A DNA stretch of 54,675 nucleotides, taken from NCBI GenBank assembly GCA_019358945.1, contig JAHHIE010000044.1:1-54675 (forward strand), written 5' to 3'. Origin of the DNA: Stenomitos rutilans HA7619-LM2. Its GTDB lineage: Bacteria > Cyanobacteriota > Cyanobacteriia > Leptolyngbyales > Leptolyngbyaceae. Under the pieces are notes generated by a model that had not been told where the DNA came from, made no database searches, and saw nothing but the letters and a program-made list of their open reading frames with translations. Numbering within the stretch: position 1 is the stretch's first letter; each line of letters begins with the position of its first letter. Positions 43,304 to 52,098 of the stretch are shown here, one piece after another. A program made the translations under genes and the position numbers.

Positions 43304-43972
43304 ATGCGTCTTCCTCTGCCTCAATTTGCCGGTCAACATCGTCCACCAGGTCACATTGCGGAAGTCATTGAGACGGCAACAACCGAGTTCCTGGCGCAAT
43401 GTTTAGAACCGGAGAACCTGAGCTTTCCCGTGATGCCACCATTTGGTAGCTGGGTTAAGTCGGTGGATGAAGAGTCGGGCAACCAGATTTATGCGGTGGT
43501 ATATCACGCCACTACCAGCCCGATCGATTCAGTTCATCGGGCACGGGCATTGGGTCTATCGCTGCAAGATCTGCGCGAACAGCAACCCCAAATTTTTGCC
43601 ATGCTGAAAACAGAGTTTCGAGCCGCGATCGTGGGGTTTCAGCCACCGCCTGATGGTAGAGCCAACGAACTTACCGAGCCAGCCACCGTTTATCAGCATT
43701 TACCGCCACGACCACCGCAAATCCATCAAGCGGTTTATGTCTGTGACGTGGCTGAGATTCTTCACTTCAGCGAGCAACTAGATTTTCTACGAACCTTGCT
43801 GCAAATGCCTGGTGCTCCAGTAGATGCCCTTGCCGCTGCCACAATCCGCGAAATTTATCAACTGCGGCAGGCCGATCGTTCCTGGTTAGTGCAGGCCGGA
43901 CGATCGCTCAGCTTGCTGTTAAAGGACGATTACGATCGTCTACGCATTATCCTGAGCCAAATTCACCTTTAA
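43304..43972 (+). CDS. HAS-barrel domain protein
   Basis: From ATG 43304, 222 residues beginning MRLPLPQFAGQHRPPGHIAEVIETATTEF. The open frame reaches 22 codons further, but those residues (LNTQHSSLF...) come from intergenic repeat DNA. The middle has the barrel pattern FGSWVKSVDEESGNQIYAVVYHATTSPIDSVHRARALG, as found at the N-terminus of HerA-type ATPases. The ATPase part is missing, so this is the stand-alone cyanobacterial form. Function unknown; soluble. Confidence 0.78.
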   Translation: MRLPLPQFAGQHRPPGHIAEVIETATTEFLAQCLEPENLSFPVMPPFGSWVKSVDEESGNQIYAVVYHATTSPIDSVHRARALGLSLQDLREQQPQIFAMLKTEFRAAIVGFQPPPDGRANELTEPATVYQHLPPRPPQIHQAVYVCDVAEILHFSEQLDFLRTLLQMPGAPVDALAAATIREIYQLRQADRSWLVQAGRSLSLLLKDDYDRLRIILSQIHL

Positions 43973-43989
43973 ACCAAGGCTGAAAGCCA

Positions 43990-44532
43990 CTACGGGCGCT
44001 TAACGCCAAAATCCAACGCCCGCTCAGGTTGACGCGATGACGGCCTTGGTAGCAGTGCGCCTGTGAGTGTGGCCGATAAAAGGTTCACACCGTATAGCTC
44101 CACTTGTCGTAAATCAACATTGCTCAAATCCGCGCCTTGAAGATCGGCAAAGAGTAAGGTTGCGCGTTGTAGGGCTGCATTCTGCAAATTTGTGCCAATG
44201 AGACTACTTCCACTCAGATTTGTCGAGCGTAAGTTCGCTCCCATCAAATTAGCATTGGTCAAGTTACTTAAACTCAAATCCGCCTGCTCGAGGGTTGCCT
44301 CTGCTAAATTACTACCCTGAAGATTCGCCTCACTCAAACTCGCCTGACGCAAGTCCGCCGACTGCAAATTTGCGCCCTGTAAATTAGCTCCAAATAGGTA
44401 AGCCCCTTCGAGATTGCAGTTTGGACAGCTTTTGGTGAACAGCAACCAGGCAACTAATACCTCTCGTCGATAGTGCAGCATTAACCAGCCGACAAGCAAA
44501 GTAGCGGCAAGTGCAACCCACTTTAGTTTCAC
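43990..44532 (-). CDS. Pentapeptide repeat protein with N-terminal membrane anchor
   Basis: A 180-residue protein. One N-terminal hydrophobic helix (LKWVALAATLLVGWLML) is followed by about 20 pentapeptide repeats of the form A(N/D)LxxA (GANLQGANLQSADLRQASLS and onward to residue 160). These fold into a right-handed quadrilateral beta-helix. A Cys pair (SCPNCN) precedes the repeats. Such proteins are abundant in cyanobacteria and mostly of unknown function. It converges on the HAS-barrel gene. Confidence 0.88.
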   Translation of the reverse strand: MKLKWVALAATLLVGWLMLHYRREVLVAWLLFTKSCPNCNLEGAYLFGANLQGANLQSADLRQASLSEANLQGSNLAEATLEQADLSLSNLTNANLMGANLRSTNLSGSSLIGTNLQNAALQRATLLFADLQGADLSNVDLRQVELYGVNLLSATLTGALLPRPSSRQPERALDFGVKRP

Positions 44533-44818
44533 GGCGTTTCCCCTTTCATGTCCTCCCTACTCTAACGATTCGCGTTCCTGATGCTGGTTGAAACCGCTCG
44601 TGTGATCAATGCAGACTGTTATCAGGAAGTGTGAAAGGACACTGGGCGATCGCGCCTTCATTGGTCTGACGATCGCAGGGACAGTCTTTCATAGCGGGTG
44701 GAAGACTCGGAGCACGAGCGAGCGTGAAGAAGGAGGGCGTCTAATGGGATAGCTTAAACGCCCCAAACACGCTAGGTTAAATTCAACGATCGTTTTGCTC
44801 ATCCCTGCTGACGTTGCT
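44533..44818. other. Intergenic region ahead of the DUF4168 gene
   Basis: Divergent promoter region. Contains a hairpin AGTCTT...AAGACT (44683-44707) and an A/G-rich part. No small gene or RNA was recognised. Confidence 0.4.
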
Positions 44819-45259
44819 ATGCGCTTACTTCGTCGTCTTCGGCATACGCTGGTCTTTTTACTGACAACCCTTTTGTTCTGGTTTGCCGCGATTGATCATT
44901 CTCCCCTCTTGGCGGTTGAACTACCCACCCTCAAAAATTTCCCTTCCGCCTCAGACTTGATCGCGCCAAGCCGACCATTGATTGATCCCAGTAGCATTCC
45001 CTCAGAGAAAGTCAGCGAATTTGTCCACGCATGCCTTCAGGTGGTTGCTCTGATTGAACGCCGCGAAGGAGAACTCCAGGGATCGGAAACCGAGACAGAA
45101 TCGTTGCGGGTTGAGCAAGAGATTGAATCTGAGGCCCTAGCCATCATCGAAAAAGCAGGCTTAACGCGCCAAGAATACCTACAACTCCTGGGGCTAGCCA
45201 ATACTGATCCAGAATTTGGTGAGCGCATTGCTGTGCAGCTTCAAGAAGCGACGAGTTGA
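44819..45259 (+). CDS. DUF4168 family exported protein
   Basis: From ATG 44819, 146 residues: a cleavable-looking signal peptide (MRLLRRLRHTLVFLLTTLLFWFAA), a Pro/Ser linker, and a helical DUF4168 domain (KVSEFVHACLQVVALIERRE, then ALAIIEKAGLTRQEYLQLLGLANTDPEF). The family is common in cyanobacteria and other bacteria and its function is unknown. A TTG 24 bp upstream is in frame, but the ATG gives a proper signal peptide. It is probably in the periplasm or thylakoid lumen. Confidence 0.85.
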   Translation: MRLLRRLRHTLVFLLTTLLFWFAAIDHSPLLAVELPTLKNFPSASDLIAPSRPLIDPSSIPSEKVSEFVHACLQVVALIERREGELQGSETETESLRVEQEIESEALAIIEKAGLTRQEYLQLLGLANTDPEFGERIAVQLQEATS

Positions 45260-45490
45260 GAGAAAGGAGAAGGGGGAAGGAGGGGAGTTTTAAGTTTTGA
45301 GTTAATTCTGCCTTCTGCTTCCTGTCTTCTGCCTTTTACCTCCTGCCTTTTATCTCCTGCCTTTACCTTCCGCCCCTTACCTTCTACCGTCCTAACGAAT
45401 TGCCAAAACAGACTTGCAGAAATGGGGATGAGTGATTAAATGGAAAGCAGCAAAGCGACTCGGTTGCAAGTCGAATCAAGCATTTGAGGT
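45260..45490. repeat. Pyrimidine-rich low-complexity repeats
   Basis: A run of CTTCTGCCTTCTGCTTCCTG-type units at 45308-45392, preceded by GGAGAAGGGGGAAGGAGGGG. This is a typical cyanobacterial intergenic repeat tract. No gene visible. Confidence 0.6.
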
Positions 45491-45628
45491 ATGCGACTGT
45501 CATCGTTAACTGTGAGGTTGATGCGTCGCTTTGAGGATGGTGGTTCTCAAGCTGCTTGCAAGGTCAGCAACGTTAGTAAAACCTTAAGCATTGCCGAGAT
45601 GGTTCGTCTCCAAAATCGGGTATCTTAA
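45491..45628 (+). CDS. Possible 45-residue protein upstream of ftsQ
   Basis: ATG 45491 to TAA 45628, with a GAGGT six bases upstream. The product is basic with one short helix (KTLSIAEMVRLQNRVS). I recognise no family and the frame may be chance. It lies 44 bp before ftsQ in the same direction. Confidence 0.25.
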   Translation: MRLSSLTVRLMRRFEDGGSQAACKVSNVSKTLSIAEMVRLQNRVS

Positions 45629-45672
45629 GAGACTAATTCGATCGCACGCAGAATTAGTAAACAACTATTTGG

Positions 45673-46521
45673 ATGACTAGCAGTATCGCTTCCGTATCCC
45701 AAACTGAGTTAGCACAGCGGCGACAAAAACTTCGCCAGCGCAGGCGTGTCCGCTTTTTACAGGCGGGCTGGAGGGTGCTGGCCGTTTGTGGGTTAACGGC
45801 TGGGGTCGTTTGGGCGGCCACATTACCCACCTGGGTCATTCGGCGTCCAGAGCAGGTGCAGATTGAAGGTAATCACTTGATCCCAGTGCGGACGCTGCGA
45901 TCGCTGTTGCCCATTCCTTACCCGCAGTCGCTCTTTCGAGTGGAGCCACAAGTGATCGCACGCGAACTTCAAGCCAGAGCGCCGATCGAAGACGTGATTG
46001 TAAACCGTCAGCTTTTTCCGCCAGGGCTGGTTGTGCAGGTGAAAGAGCGCTTGCCTGTGGCGATCGCCCTGATGACCGAGGGCAATTTACAAGGAACCGC
46101 CAAGACCACGCCTAATAACGGCCTGCTTGACGAAAACGGCATGCTCATTCCACTAGAAAGCTATACAGCGCTAGATCAATCGCTCAAGCTGCCTTCCCTA
46201 AAAGTCATGGGCAATCCAACAGCCTACCGTCCGTATTGGTCAAAGTTGTATCACGAGCTGACTCAAGGGCCGCCTGTAAACGTCTCTGAAGTTGATTTGC
46301 GCAACCCAAGCAATATGATTTTGAAAACAGACTTGGGGCTGGTGCATCTGGGTGCCTATAGTGCCCGCTTTTCGTCACAGCTGCAAACCCTCGATCGCAT
46401 GCGCAGGCTCTCCACCCATTCGAGCTTTAGCCAGATCACCTATATTGATCTCCGTAACCCAGAAGCACCAACCATTCAGGTGGGCAAACCCAAAGACCTT
46501 GTAAAATCTGGTACGCCTTAG
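45673..46521 (+). CDS. ftsQ: Cell division protein FtsQ/DivIB
   Basis: A 282-residue protein: a basic cytoplasmic N-terminus (RRQKLRQRRRVRFLQAGWR), one membrane span (LAVCGLTAGVVWAATLPTWV), then a POTRA domain (IRRPEQVQIEGNHLIPVRTLRSLLP...VIVNRQLFPPGLVVQVKERLPVAIA) and the FtsQ domain. FtsQ links the cytosolic Z-ring to septal wall synthesis. It lies just ahead of ftsZ, the conserved cyanobacterial order. Confidence 0.94.
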   Translation: MTSSIASVSQTELAQRRQKLRQRRRVRFLQAGWRVLAVCGLTAGVVWAATLPTWVIRRPEQVQIEGNHLIPVRTLRSLLPIPYPQSLFRVEPQVIARELQARAPIEDVIVNRQLFPPGLVVQVKERLPVAIALMTEGNLQGTAKTTPNNGLLDENGMLIPLESYTALDQSLKLPSLKVMGNPTAYRPYWSKLYHELTQGPPVNVSEVDLRNPSNMILKTDLGLVHLGAYSARFSSQLQTLDRMRRLSTHSSFSQITYIDLRNPEAPTIQVGKPKDLVKSGTP

Positions 46522-46683
46522 CTTTATAAGTATGAGATTATGAATAACCAGCAACCAGGCAGATTAGATTTACCTAGATGAATTAGAATTTCAGTCTGTT
46601 GTCTATCTGTTCCTGAAGTTGGTTTTTTGTATCGCTTCCTTTATAGTTGACCCGCTGAGCACTGAAACTTAGTTTATAACCGC

Positions 46684-46731
46684 TGCAATTCCAATGACTC
46701 TTAATAGTAATTCGGCTGCAATTCCAATGGC
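46684..46731 (+). repeat. Short direct repeat at the ftsZ start
   Basis: GCTGCAATTCCAATG occurs twice, at 46683-46697 and 46719-46733 approximately. Each copy ends in an in-frame ATG (46694 and 46730), so ftsZ has two equivalent start contexts 36 bases apart. Confidence 0.6.
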
Positions 46732-47989
46732 GCTCAATGAAAATTTGGGAGAGTCTCACGATGGCTCTCATCCCGAAGGGCAGAATAACTTTTCACGGTC
46801 AGTGGAAACGTCAAACCCCTTTGGCAACTCCGGACTACACTTAAGTCAACCTGCAAACGCAAAAGGTCAACCGGGGGAAGATTCCAAGAGGGGTGATATT
46901 GTGCCAAGTAGCGTAGCCAAAATTAAGGTGATTGGTGTTGGCGGTGGCGGTGGCAATGCAGTCAACCGCATGATTGCCAGTGATGTGGCAGGCGTTGAGT
47001 TTTGGTCGATTAATACAGATGCCCAGGCGCTGACCTACGCAACCGCTATCAATCGTCTGCACATTGGGCAAAAGCTAACGCGCGGTCTAGGAGCAGGTGG
47101 TAACCCAGCGATCGGCCAAAAAGCCGCCGAAGAATCGCGTGACGAAATTGCGACAGCGCTGGAAAATTCGGATCTGGTGTTTATCACAGCGGGTATGGGC
47201 GGCGGCACAGGCACGGGAGCAGCGCCGATCGTGGCAGAAGTCGCCAAAGAAATGGGAGCGCTCACGGTTGGCGTTGTCACTCGTCCCTTTACCTTTGAAG
47301 GCCGACGACGCACCAGTCAGGCAGAAGAAGGAATCGCCGCGTTACAAAGCCGAGTTGACACCTTGATCGTGATTCCCAATGACAAGCTGCTGTCGGTGAT
47401 TTCAGAGCAAACGCCTGTTCAGGAAGCGTTTCGCGTTGCGGATGACATTCTGCGTCAGGGCGTACAGGGCATTTCAGATATCATTACGATCCCAGGGCTG
47501 GTGAACGTTGACTTTGCCGATGTGCGTGCGGTAATGGCAGATGCAGGCTCCGCACTCATGGGCATTGGCATCGGTTCTGGAAAGTCTAGAGCGCGGGAAG
47601 CAGCCGTCGCCTCAATTTCGTCGCCCTTGCTGGAATCGTCGATCGAAGGGGCGCGTGGGGTCGTCTTTAACATTACTGGAGGCACCGATCTGACGCTGCA
47701 TGAAGTGAACGCAGCAGCGGAAATTATTTACGAAGTGGTTGACCCTGAAGCGAACATTATCTTTGGCGCGGTGATTGACGAGCGGATGCAAGGCGAATTG
47801 CGGATCACGGTGATTGCTACAGGCTTTACCCATGAGGTCAGACAGCAAACGTTGTCTAAGCCGACCACAGCACGGCGACCCATGACACCACCTCCCGTAG
47901 GCAATCCGTCACCGCCAACCGATCCTAAAAACAAACCGACAGGCTTAGACATTCCTGAGTTTTTGCAGCGGCGCAGACCCCCTCGCTAA
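46694..47989 (+). CDS. ftsZ: Cell division GTPase FtsZ
   Basis: A 431-residue tubulin-like GTPase that forms the Z-ring. An N-terminal unstructured extension of about 75 residues is followed by [16 protein letters not shown], the T3-T4 loops, the tubulin signature [20 protein letters not shown] and the synergy loop region [20 protein letters not shown]. The C-terminal tail ends with the conserved anchor peptide [14 protein letters not shown]. The exact start is uncertain because ATG 46730 gives only a 12-residue shorter protein in the same sequence context. Confidence 0.98.
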   Translation: MTLNSNSAAIPMALNENLGESHDGSHPEGQNNFSRSVETSNPFGNSGLHLSQPANAKGQPGEDSKRGDIVPSSVAKIKVIGVGGGGGNAVNRMIASDVAGVEFWSINTDAQALTYATAINRLHIGQKLTRGLGAGGNPAIGQKAAEESRDEIATALENSDLVFITAGMGGGTGTGAAPIVAEVAKEMGALTVGVVTRPFTFEGRRRTSQAEEGIAALQSRVDTLIVIPNDKLLSVISEQTPVQEAFRVADDILRQGVQGISDIITIPGLVNVDFADVRAVMADAGSALMGIGIGSGKSRAREAAVASISSPLLESSIEGARGVVFNITGGTDLTLHEVNAAAEIIYEVVDPEANIIFGAVIDERMQGELRITVIATGFTHEVRQQTLSKPTTARRPMTPPPVGNPSPPTDPKNKPTGLDIPEFLQRRRPPR

Positions 47990-48026
47990 AAGGGTTTCTT
48001 GGCCAAGCTCTTATGGCTAAACACTC

Positions 48027-48060
48027 AAAAGGCGCAGAGCATTAAGCTTTTGCGCCTTTT
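48027..48060 (+). terminator. Rho-independent terminator after ftsZ
   Basis: Perfect 10-bp stem AAAAGGCGCA/TGCGCCTTTT with a 14-base loop, 38 bp after the ftsZ stop. The stem ends in TTTT. It may serve both strands, as nblS approaches from the right. Confidence 0.8.
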
Positions 48061-48113
48061 GCATGGATGTTGTCCAGAAATGAAGCATCCTTGGTTCAAG
48101 CAACGACTGGGGT

Positions 48114-50297
48114 TCAAGCAACGGCTGGGCTGATTTGAGTTTCTGTTGTAGATGAAGTGATTTCTAATGAACTTGCTTCAACTGCATGAATCTCGATCGT
48201 CCCTTGGCTTTCGTCGTGCTGGGTATCGTGGCTAGCTTCACCCGACTCGACCGTTGCCTCTTCTTGAAACACTTTGAGATCAAACCAGAATGTCGTGCCA
48301 ATGCTCACTTCGCTGACAAGGCGGACACGGCTCCGATGCTTCTCAATGATGTTTCGTACAATGGATAGCCCCAAGCCAGTGCCTTCAAGGGTATGCACCC
48401 GATTTTCGACGCGAAAGAAGCGATCAAAGATAGCAACCTGATCCTCGATATCAATGCCAATGCCCGTATCGGCTACCTCAATGCGAACCTGTTGGAAGTC
48501 AGTTGGCGCGTCTGCGATCGCAGCTTTATCAACGGGTGGGCAGAGAAACGGGCGCGACTGATGGTTGTCAGTCAACACATCTGCGTTCAGCAAATAGGCA
48601 CGGATCGCCACTTTGCCGCCTGTTTCGGTAAATTTCAGCGCGTTACCCACCAAATTGGTGAAGACCTGAAGCAGTAAATCGTAATGACCAAACACAGGGG
48701 GCAGATCGGGTTGAATCTCTTGAATCAGTTCAATGCCCTTATCCCGTGCATTTAAGCGGTAAGTACGCAGGGTTTGCTCGATCGGCTGCGCCAGATCCAC
48801 CGATTCAAAATTGTAGAGTTTGAAGGACTCTAACCGCGACAAATCCAGTACGTCGTTGACCAGACGCGTGAGGCGATCGGTTTCACGATTAGCCGTTTCC
48901 AAAAATTCGCGTTGTTCTGTCACGCTCAGGTCTTCGCCGTACTCGTGGAGCGTTTCGATAAAGGATTTGATGTTAAACAGCGGCGTTCTCAGTTCATGAG
49001 AAACGTTGCTAATGAATTGGCTCTTCGCTTCGTTGAGTTCGGCTTCGCGGGTAATGTCCTGCACCGTCATCGCAATGCCTTTGATATTCTCCCGCGAGAG
49101 GTCAAGCACCGTCGTCAGCAGAATCCGCACGGTGCGATCAAGGGGTTCCTTCAGCGCAATGCGAAATTCTGCCCCTTCGCGCAGTTCATCCCTGGCAATC
49201 TGATAAAGCGGACGGGTGATTTCGGCCTGCACGGGTGAGGGCAACAGGCGCAGCAAGTTGGCTCCTTCCAGGGGCTTTCCCTCCCAACCAAAAAGACGAC
49301 GCGCCGTGGGGTTAACCAGGACAATTTGCATGTCCATATCTAGCAATACCGCGCCATCGGCGATCGTCGAAACGAGGGTTTCAAGCTTGGCTTTTTCAGC
49401 CGTCAATTCTTCAATATTTTGCTCTTCGTAGCGCTCTAGCTTTTCCGTCATTTCGTTAAAGCTAGCAATCAGTTCACCCAGTTCTCCGCCTAGCGGCAGG
49501 TCAACCCGTTGCTTAAAGTTCCCAGACGCAATATTTTTGACCCCAACCAACAGTTCTTTAATGGGTTTGGTAATGGTCAGTGCATTGAAAACGGCACCCA
49601 AAATCACCATTACCCAGATAGAGACAAACACGGCGATCGTCACATCGCGCGTCAGGTGAGAGGATGTAACCACCGTGGGATTAGGGTTCGTGCCGATCGC
49701 CAGCACGCCTTTGTAGAGGCCTTCGTCAATTAGGGGTACAAAGACATCTGTGACTTCACCATCCGGCGTCATGTGCTGCCGTACCATCGGCACGTCAGTA
49801 TTTTCAGCGTAATTGTCGGGCAGATGAATTTTACGGCGAATCGTCAGTGAGTTTTGCACCTCTGACTCGGAAAACGGAATGCCGAAAAAGATGTTCCCTT
49901 CTGCATCGGCGTACAGCATGTAGCGAATGCTGGAGGTGCTGCTGTAAAAGCGATGGGAAAATCGCGCCAGCTCGGTACGATTTTCATCAATCAGCGGAGC
50001 CACATTCGCTGCCAGCAACAAGCCCAGATCTCGCCCGAAGCGCGTATCGTTGAGGCGAGCATCAGCCTGAATCGTGTTAACTGCCCAAAAGGTTAGCCCA
50101 CTCATGATTAAGGAGACAACCAGCGTTGCCGCTGCCATCAGTTTGGTCTGGAGTGTAAACTCTGACCACCAATTGACAATAGCGGCGCGGATTTGGCTTA
50201 AGAAGGCAAACAAGGGCGTGAGATTGGTTAGTTTTTGGTTGTTAGTGGTCAGAGTCTGGCTATTTTTGTCTAACAACCAACCCCTAAAAACTAACAA
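48114..50297 (-). CDS. nblS: Sensor histidine kinase NblS (Hik33/DspA type)
   Basis: A 727-residue membrane kinase for high-light, nutrient and stress responses. Order: membrane helix (LMAAATLVVSLIMSGLTFWAV), periplasmic sensor region to about residue 215, second helix (IAVFVSIWVMVILGAVFNAL), HAMP (TKPIKELLVGVKNI), coiled coil, PAS (about 305-420), the H-box SHELRTP with His434, the N-box NLVGNALKF and the G-boxes DTGIGIDIED and GTGLGLSIV. Its usual partners are the RpaB/SrrA-type regulators. The first 25 residues (LLDKNSQTLTTNNQKLTN) are encoded by an intergenic-type inverted repeat (50228-50303), so the true start is probably further inside. The gene follows purD by 16 bp. Confidence 0.93.
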   Translation of the reverse strand: MLVFRGWLLDKNSQTLTTNNQKLTNLTPLFAFLSQIRAAIVNWWSEFTLQTKLMAAATLVVSLIMSGLTFWAVNTIQADARLNDTRFGRDLGLLLAANVAPLIDENRTELARFSHRFYSSTSSIRYMLYADAEGNIFFGIPFSESEVQNSLTIRRKIHLPDNYAENTDVPMVRQHMTPDGEVTDVFVPLIDEGLYKGVLAIGTNPNPTVVTSSHLTRDVTIAVFVSIWVMVILGAVFNALTITKPIKELLVGVKNIASGNFKQRVDLPLGGELGELIASFNEMTEKLERYEEQNIEELTAEKAKLETLVSTIADGAVLLDMDMQIVLVNPTARRLFGWEGKPLEGANLLRLLPSPVQAEITRPLYQIARDELREGAEFRIALKEPLDRTVRILLTTVLDLSRENIKGIAMTVQDITREAELNEAKSQFISNVSHELRTPLFNIKSFIETLHEYGEDLSVTEQREFLETANRETDRLTRLVNDVLDLSRLESFKLYNFESVDLAQPIEQTLRTYRLNARDKGIELIQEIQPDLPPVFGHYDLLLQVFTNLVGNALKFTETGGKVAIRAYLLNADVLTDNHQSRPFLCPPVDKAAIADAPTDFQQVRIEVADTGIGIDIEDQVAIFDRFFRVENRVHTLEGTGLGLSIVRNIIEKHRSRVRLVSEVSIGTTFWFDLKVFQEEATVESGEASHDTQHDESQGTIEIHAVEASSLEITSSTTETQISPAVA

Positions 50298-50313
50298 CTG
50301 TTTTAACTATAAG

Positions 50314-51606
50314 TTAACTAGAGGCTGACTCGGCAGTTCTCACTCGATCGCCAATGTCGTGGCGGTAGTAAGCTCCTTCAAAATGAATGGCGTTAACAGC
50401 GGTATATGCCTGGGCGATCGCGGCATCAAACGTCTCGCCCGTCGCGGTTACGCCTAACACACGTCCACCATCCGTCACCAGAATTTGCTGCTTGAGTTGA
50501 GCGCCTGCATGAAACACCACAGCCCCTTGTTCTTCTGCGTCACTGATGCCCGTGATGCGATCGCCCTTACGGAACGCTCCCGGATAGCCGTTAGCCGATA
50601 GGACGACGCAGGCAGCGGCTCCCGCTTTCCAGATGATCGGGGGCTGGGCGGCTAGCCGTTTCTGGACACAAGCTAACAACAGTTCATCCAGTGGGGTTTC
50701 CAACAGCGGCAGGATGGCTTGAGTTTCGGGATCGCCAAAACGGCAATTGAACTCAATCACTTTTGGGTCGCCTTCGGGCGTGATCATCAAGCCCGCATAT
50801 AGCACGCCACAGTAGTCGATCTTGCGGTTTTGCAACGCGGCGATCGTCGGCTCAAGAATTTCCGTTTGAATGCGCTGCATCAGAGCAGGCGTGACGATCG
50901 GTGCGGGAGCGTAGGCACCCATACCCCCCGTATTCAGTCCTGTATCACCATCACCAATGCGTTTGTGGTCTTGGGCTGGCAAGAGTGGACGAATCGTGAT
51001 GCCATCCGTCAACGCCAGCACCGAAACTTCCTGTCCGGTCAAGCATTCTTCAATGACGACGCGTTCCCCTGCTTTGCCAAACTGCCCCTCAAAAATGGCG
51101 GCGATCGCGGCTTGGGCTTCTACAACTGTGGCTGCAACTATGACCCCTTTTCCAGCCGCCAGTCCGTCTGCTTTAACGACGATCGGTGCACCTTGAGCCT
51201 GCACATACGCCTGAGCCGCTTCTTTTTCCGTAAAAACGGCTGCTTGTGCAGTGGGGATATTGGCTTCTTGCATCAGCGCTTTGGCCCAAGCTTTACTCGC
51301 TTCAATTTGGGCACCTAAGCGTGTGGGACCAAACACTTTGAGATGTTGATGCCGCAAATAGTCTGTGATACCGGCTGCAAGTGGGGCTTCAGGCCCAACA
51401 ACCACCAGGGCAATGCCGTTTACTAAGGCAAATCGTCCAATGCCTTCAAAATCTTGAAGGCTCAACGGCAAGTTGTGGCAGTGTGCTAGCGAAGCGGTTC
51501 CTCCATTGCCAGGAATACACGTCACCTGCTGAACTTTAGGAGATTGCAGTAGCTTCCAAGCCAACGCATGTTCACGACCACCATTGCCAACGACCAAAAC
51601 TTTCAC
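50314..51606 (-). CDS. purD: Phosphoribosylamine-glycine ligase
   Basis: A 430-residue ATP-grasp enzyme making glycinamide ribonucleotide in purine synthesis. Start chosen at GTG 51606, giving the family's VKVLVVGNGGREHALAWKL; the frame extends 21 codons further without conserved sequence. Conserved blocks: VVGPEAPLAAGI, APIVVKADGLAAGKGV, TGGMGAYAPAP, EFNCRFGDPETQAILPLL and VVLSANGYPG. It lies directly upstream of nblS, a conserved cyanobacterial pairing. Confidence 0.96.
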   Translation of the reverse strand: MKVLVVGNGGREHALAWKLLQSPKVQQVTCIPGNGGTASLAHCHNLPLSLQDFEGIGRFALVNGIALVVVGPEAPLAAGITDYLRHQHLKVFGPTRLGAQIEASKAWAKALMQEANIPTAQAAVFTEKEAAQAYVQAQGAPIVVKADGLAAGKGVIVAATVVEAQAAIAAIFEGQFGKAGERVVIEECLTGQEVSVLALTDGITIRPLLPAQDHKRIGDGDTGLNTGGMGAYAPAPIVTPALMQRIQTEILEPTIAALQNRKIDYCGVLYAGLMITPEGDPKVIEFNCRFGDPETQAILPLLETPLDELLLACVQKRLAAQPPIIWKAGAAACVVLSANGYPGAFRKGDRITGISDAEEQGAVVFHAGAQLKQQILVTDGGRVLGVTATGETFDAAIAQAYTAVNAIHFEGAYYRHDIGDRVRTAESASS

Positions 51607-52098
51607 GATTTCTTTCACCCTTAGACTAGCTGAACTATAGCCAAACGTTGAAGTCCAAAGCGACATCAAATTTTAGAACCACCTTAAACCTTAGGTGGGA
51701 GACAACCTATCGATAGATTGCTACTACCACCTCAATGGGGACTATTTTCATAGCGCCCGTAGTTCTAAAGTGTCTGGTCTCACGTTTACACCAAGGCACA
51801 CAGCTAAGTGCAACTCATTATGCCACCTTCGATTACGTAATTGTTATCAAGTGGACACAAACGCCGCAGGCACTTTATAACAGAGGCGTTAGTCAACGAC
51901 ACGATCGCCAAAATCGGCGCGATCGCAACGTTAGATTTCTGTAAGGTTGTTTAGTGAGTGCCATTGCTGCGATCGTCATTGCAGCAAGATCAGGCGCTAG
52001 TTCAAGCGTTGATGCAGTCGGTTTGTGGAGAAGTAGGTATGCCAGCACCTGGAGACGCTACGCAAGGATGGGAAGCACCGCGAGTGGAAAGCAAGCAG
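51607..52098. other. Divergent region between purD and the TPR gene
   Basis: Holds a small hairpin CCACCT/AGGTGG (51679-51698) and an 18-bp near-palindrome centred on TATCGATA (51703-51720), possibly operator sites, although no function is proven. The rest is AT-moderate, with one HIP1-like site near 51920. An open frame enters from 51958, but the better start of the next gene is 52099. Confidence 0.4.

Noticed and set aside
44683-44760. tRNA-like folding upstream of the DUF4168 gene
   Set aside because: A hairpin exists, but no acceptor stem, T-loop (GTTCRANNC) or anticodon arrangement. I found no tRNA or rRNA in the window.
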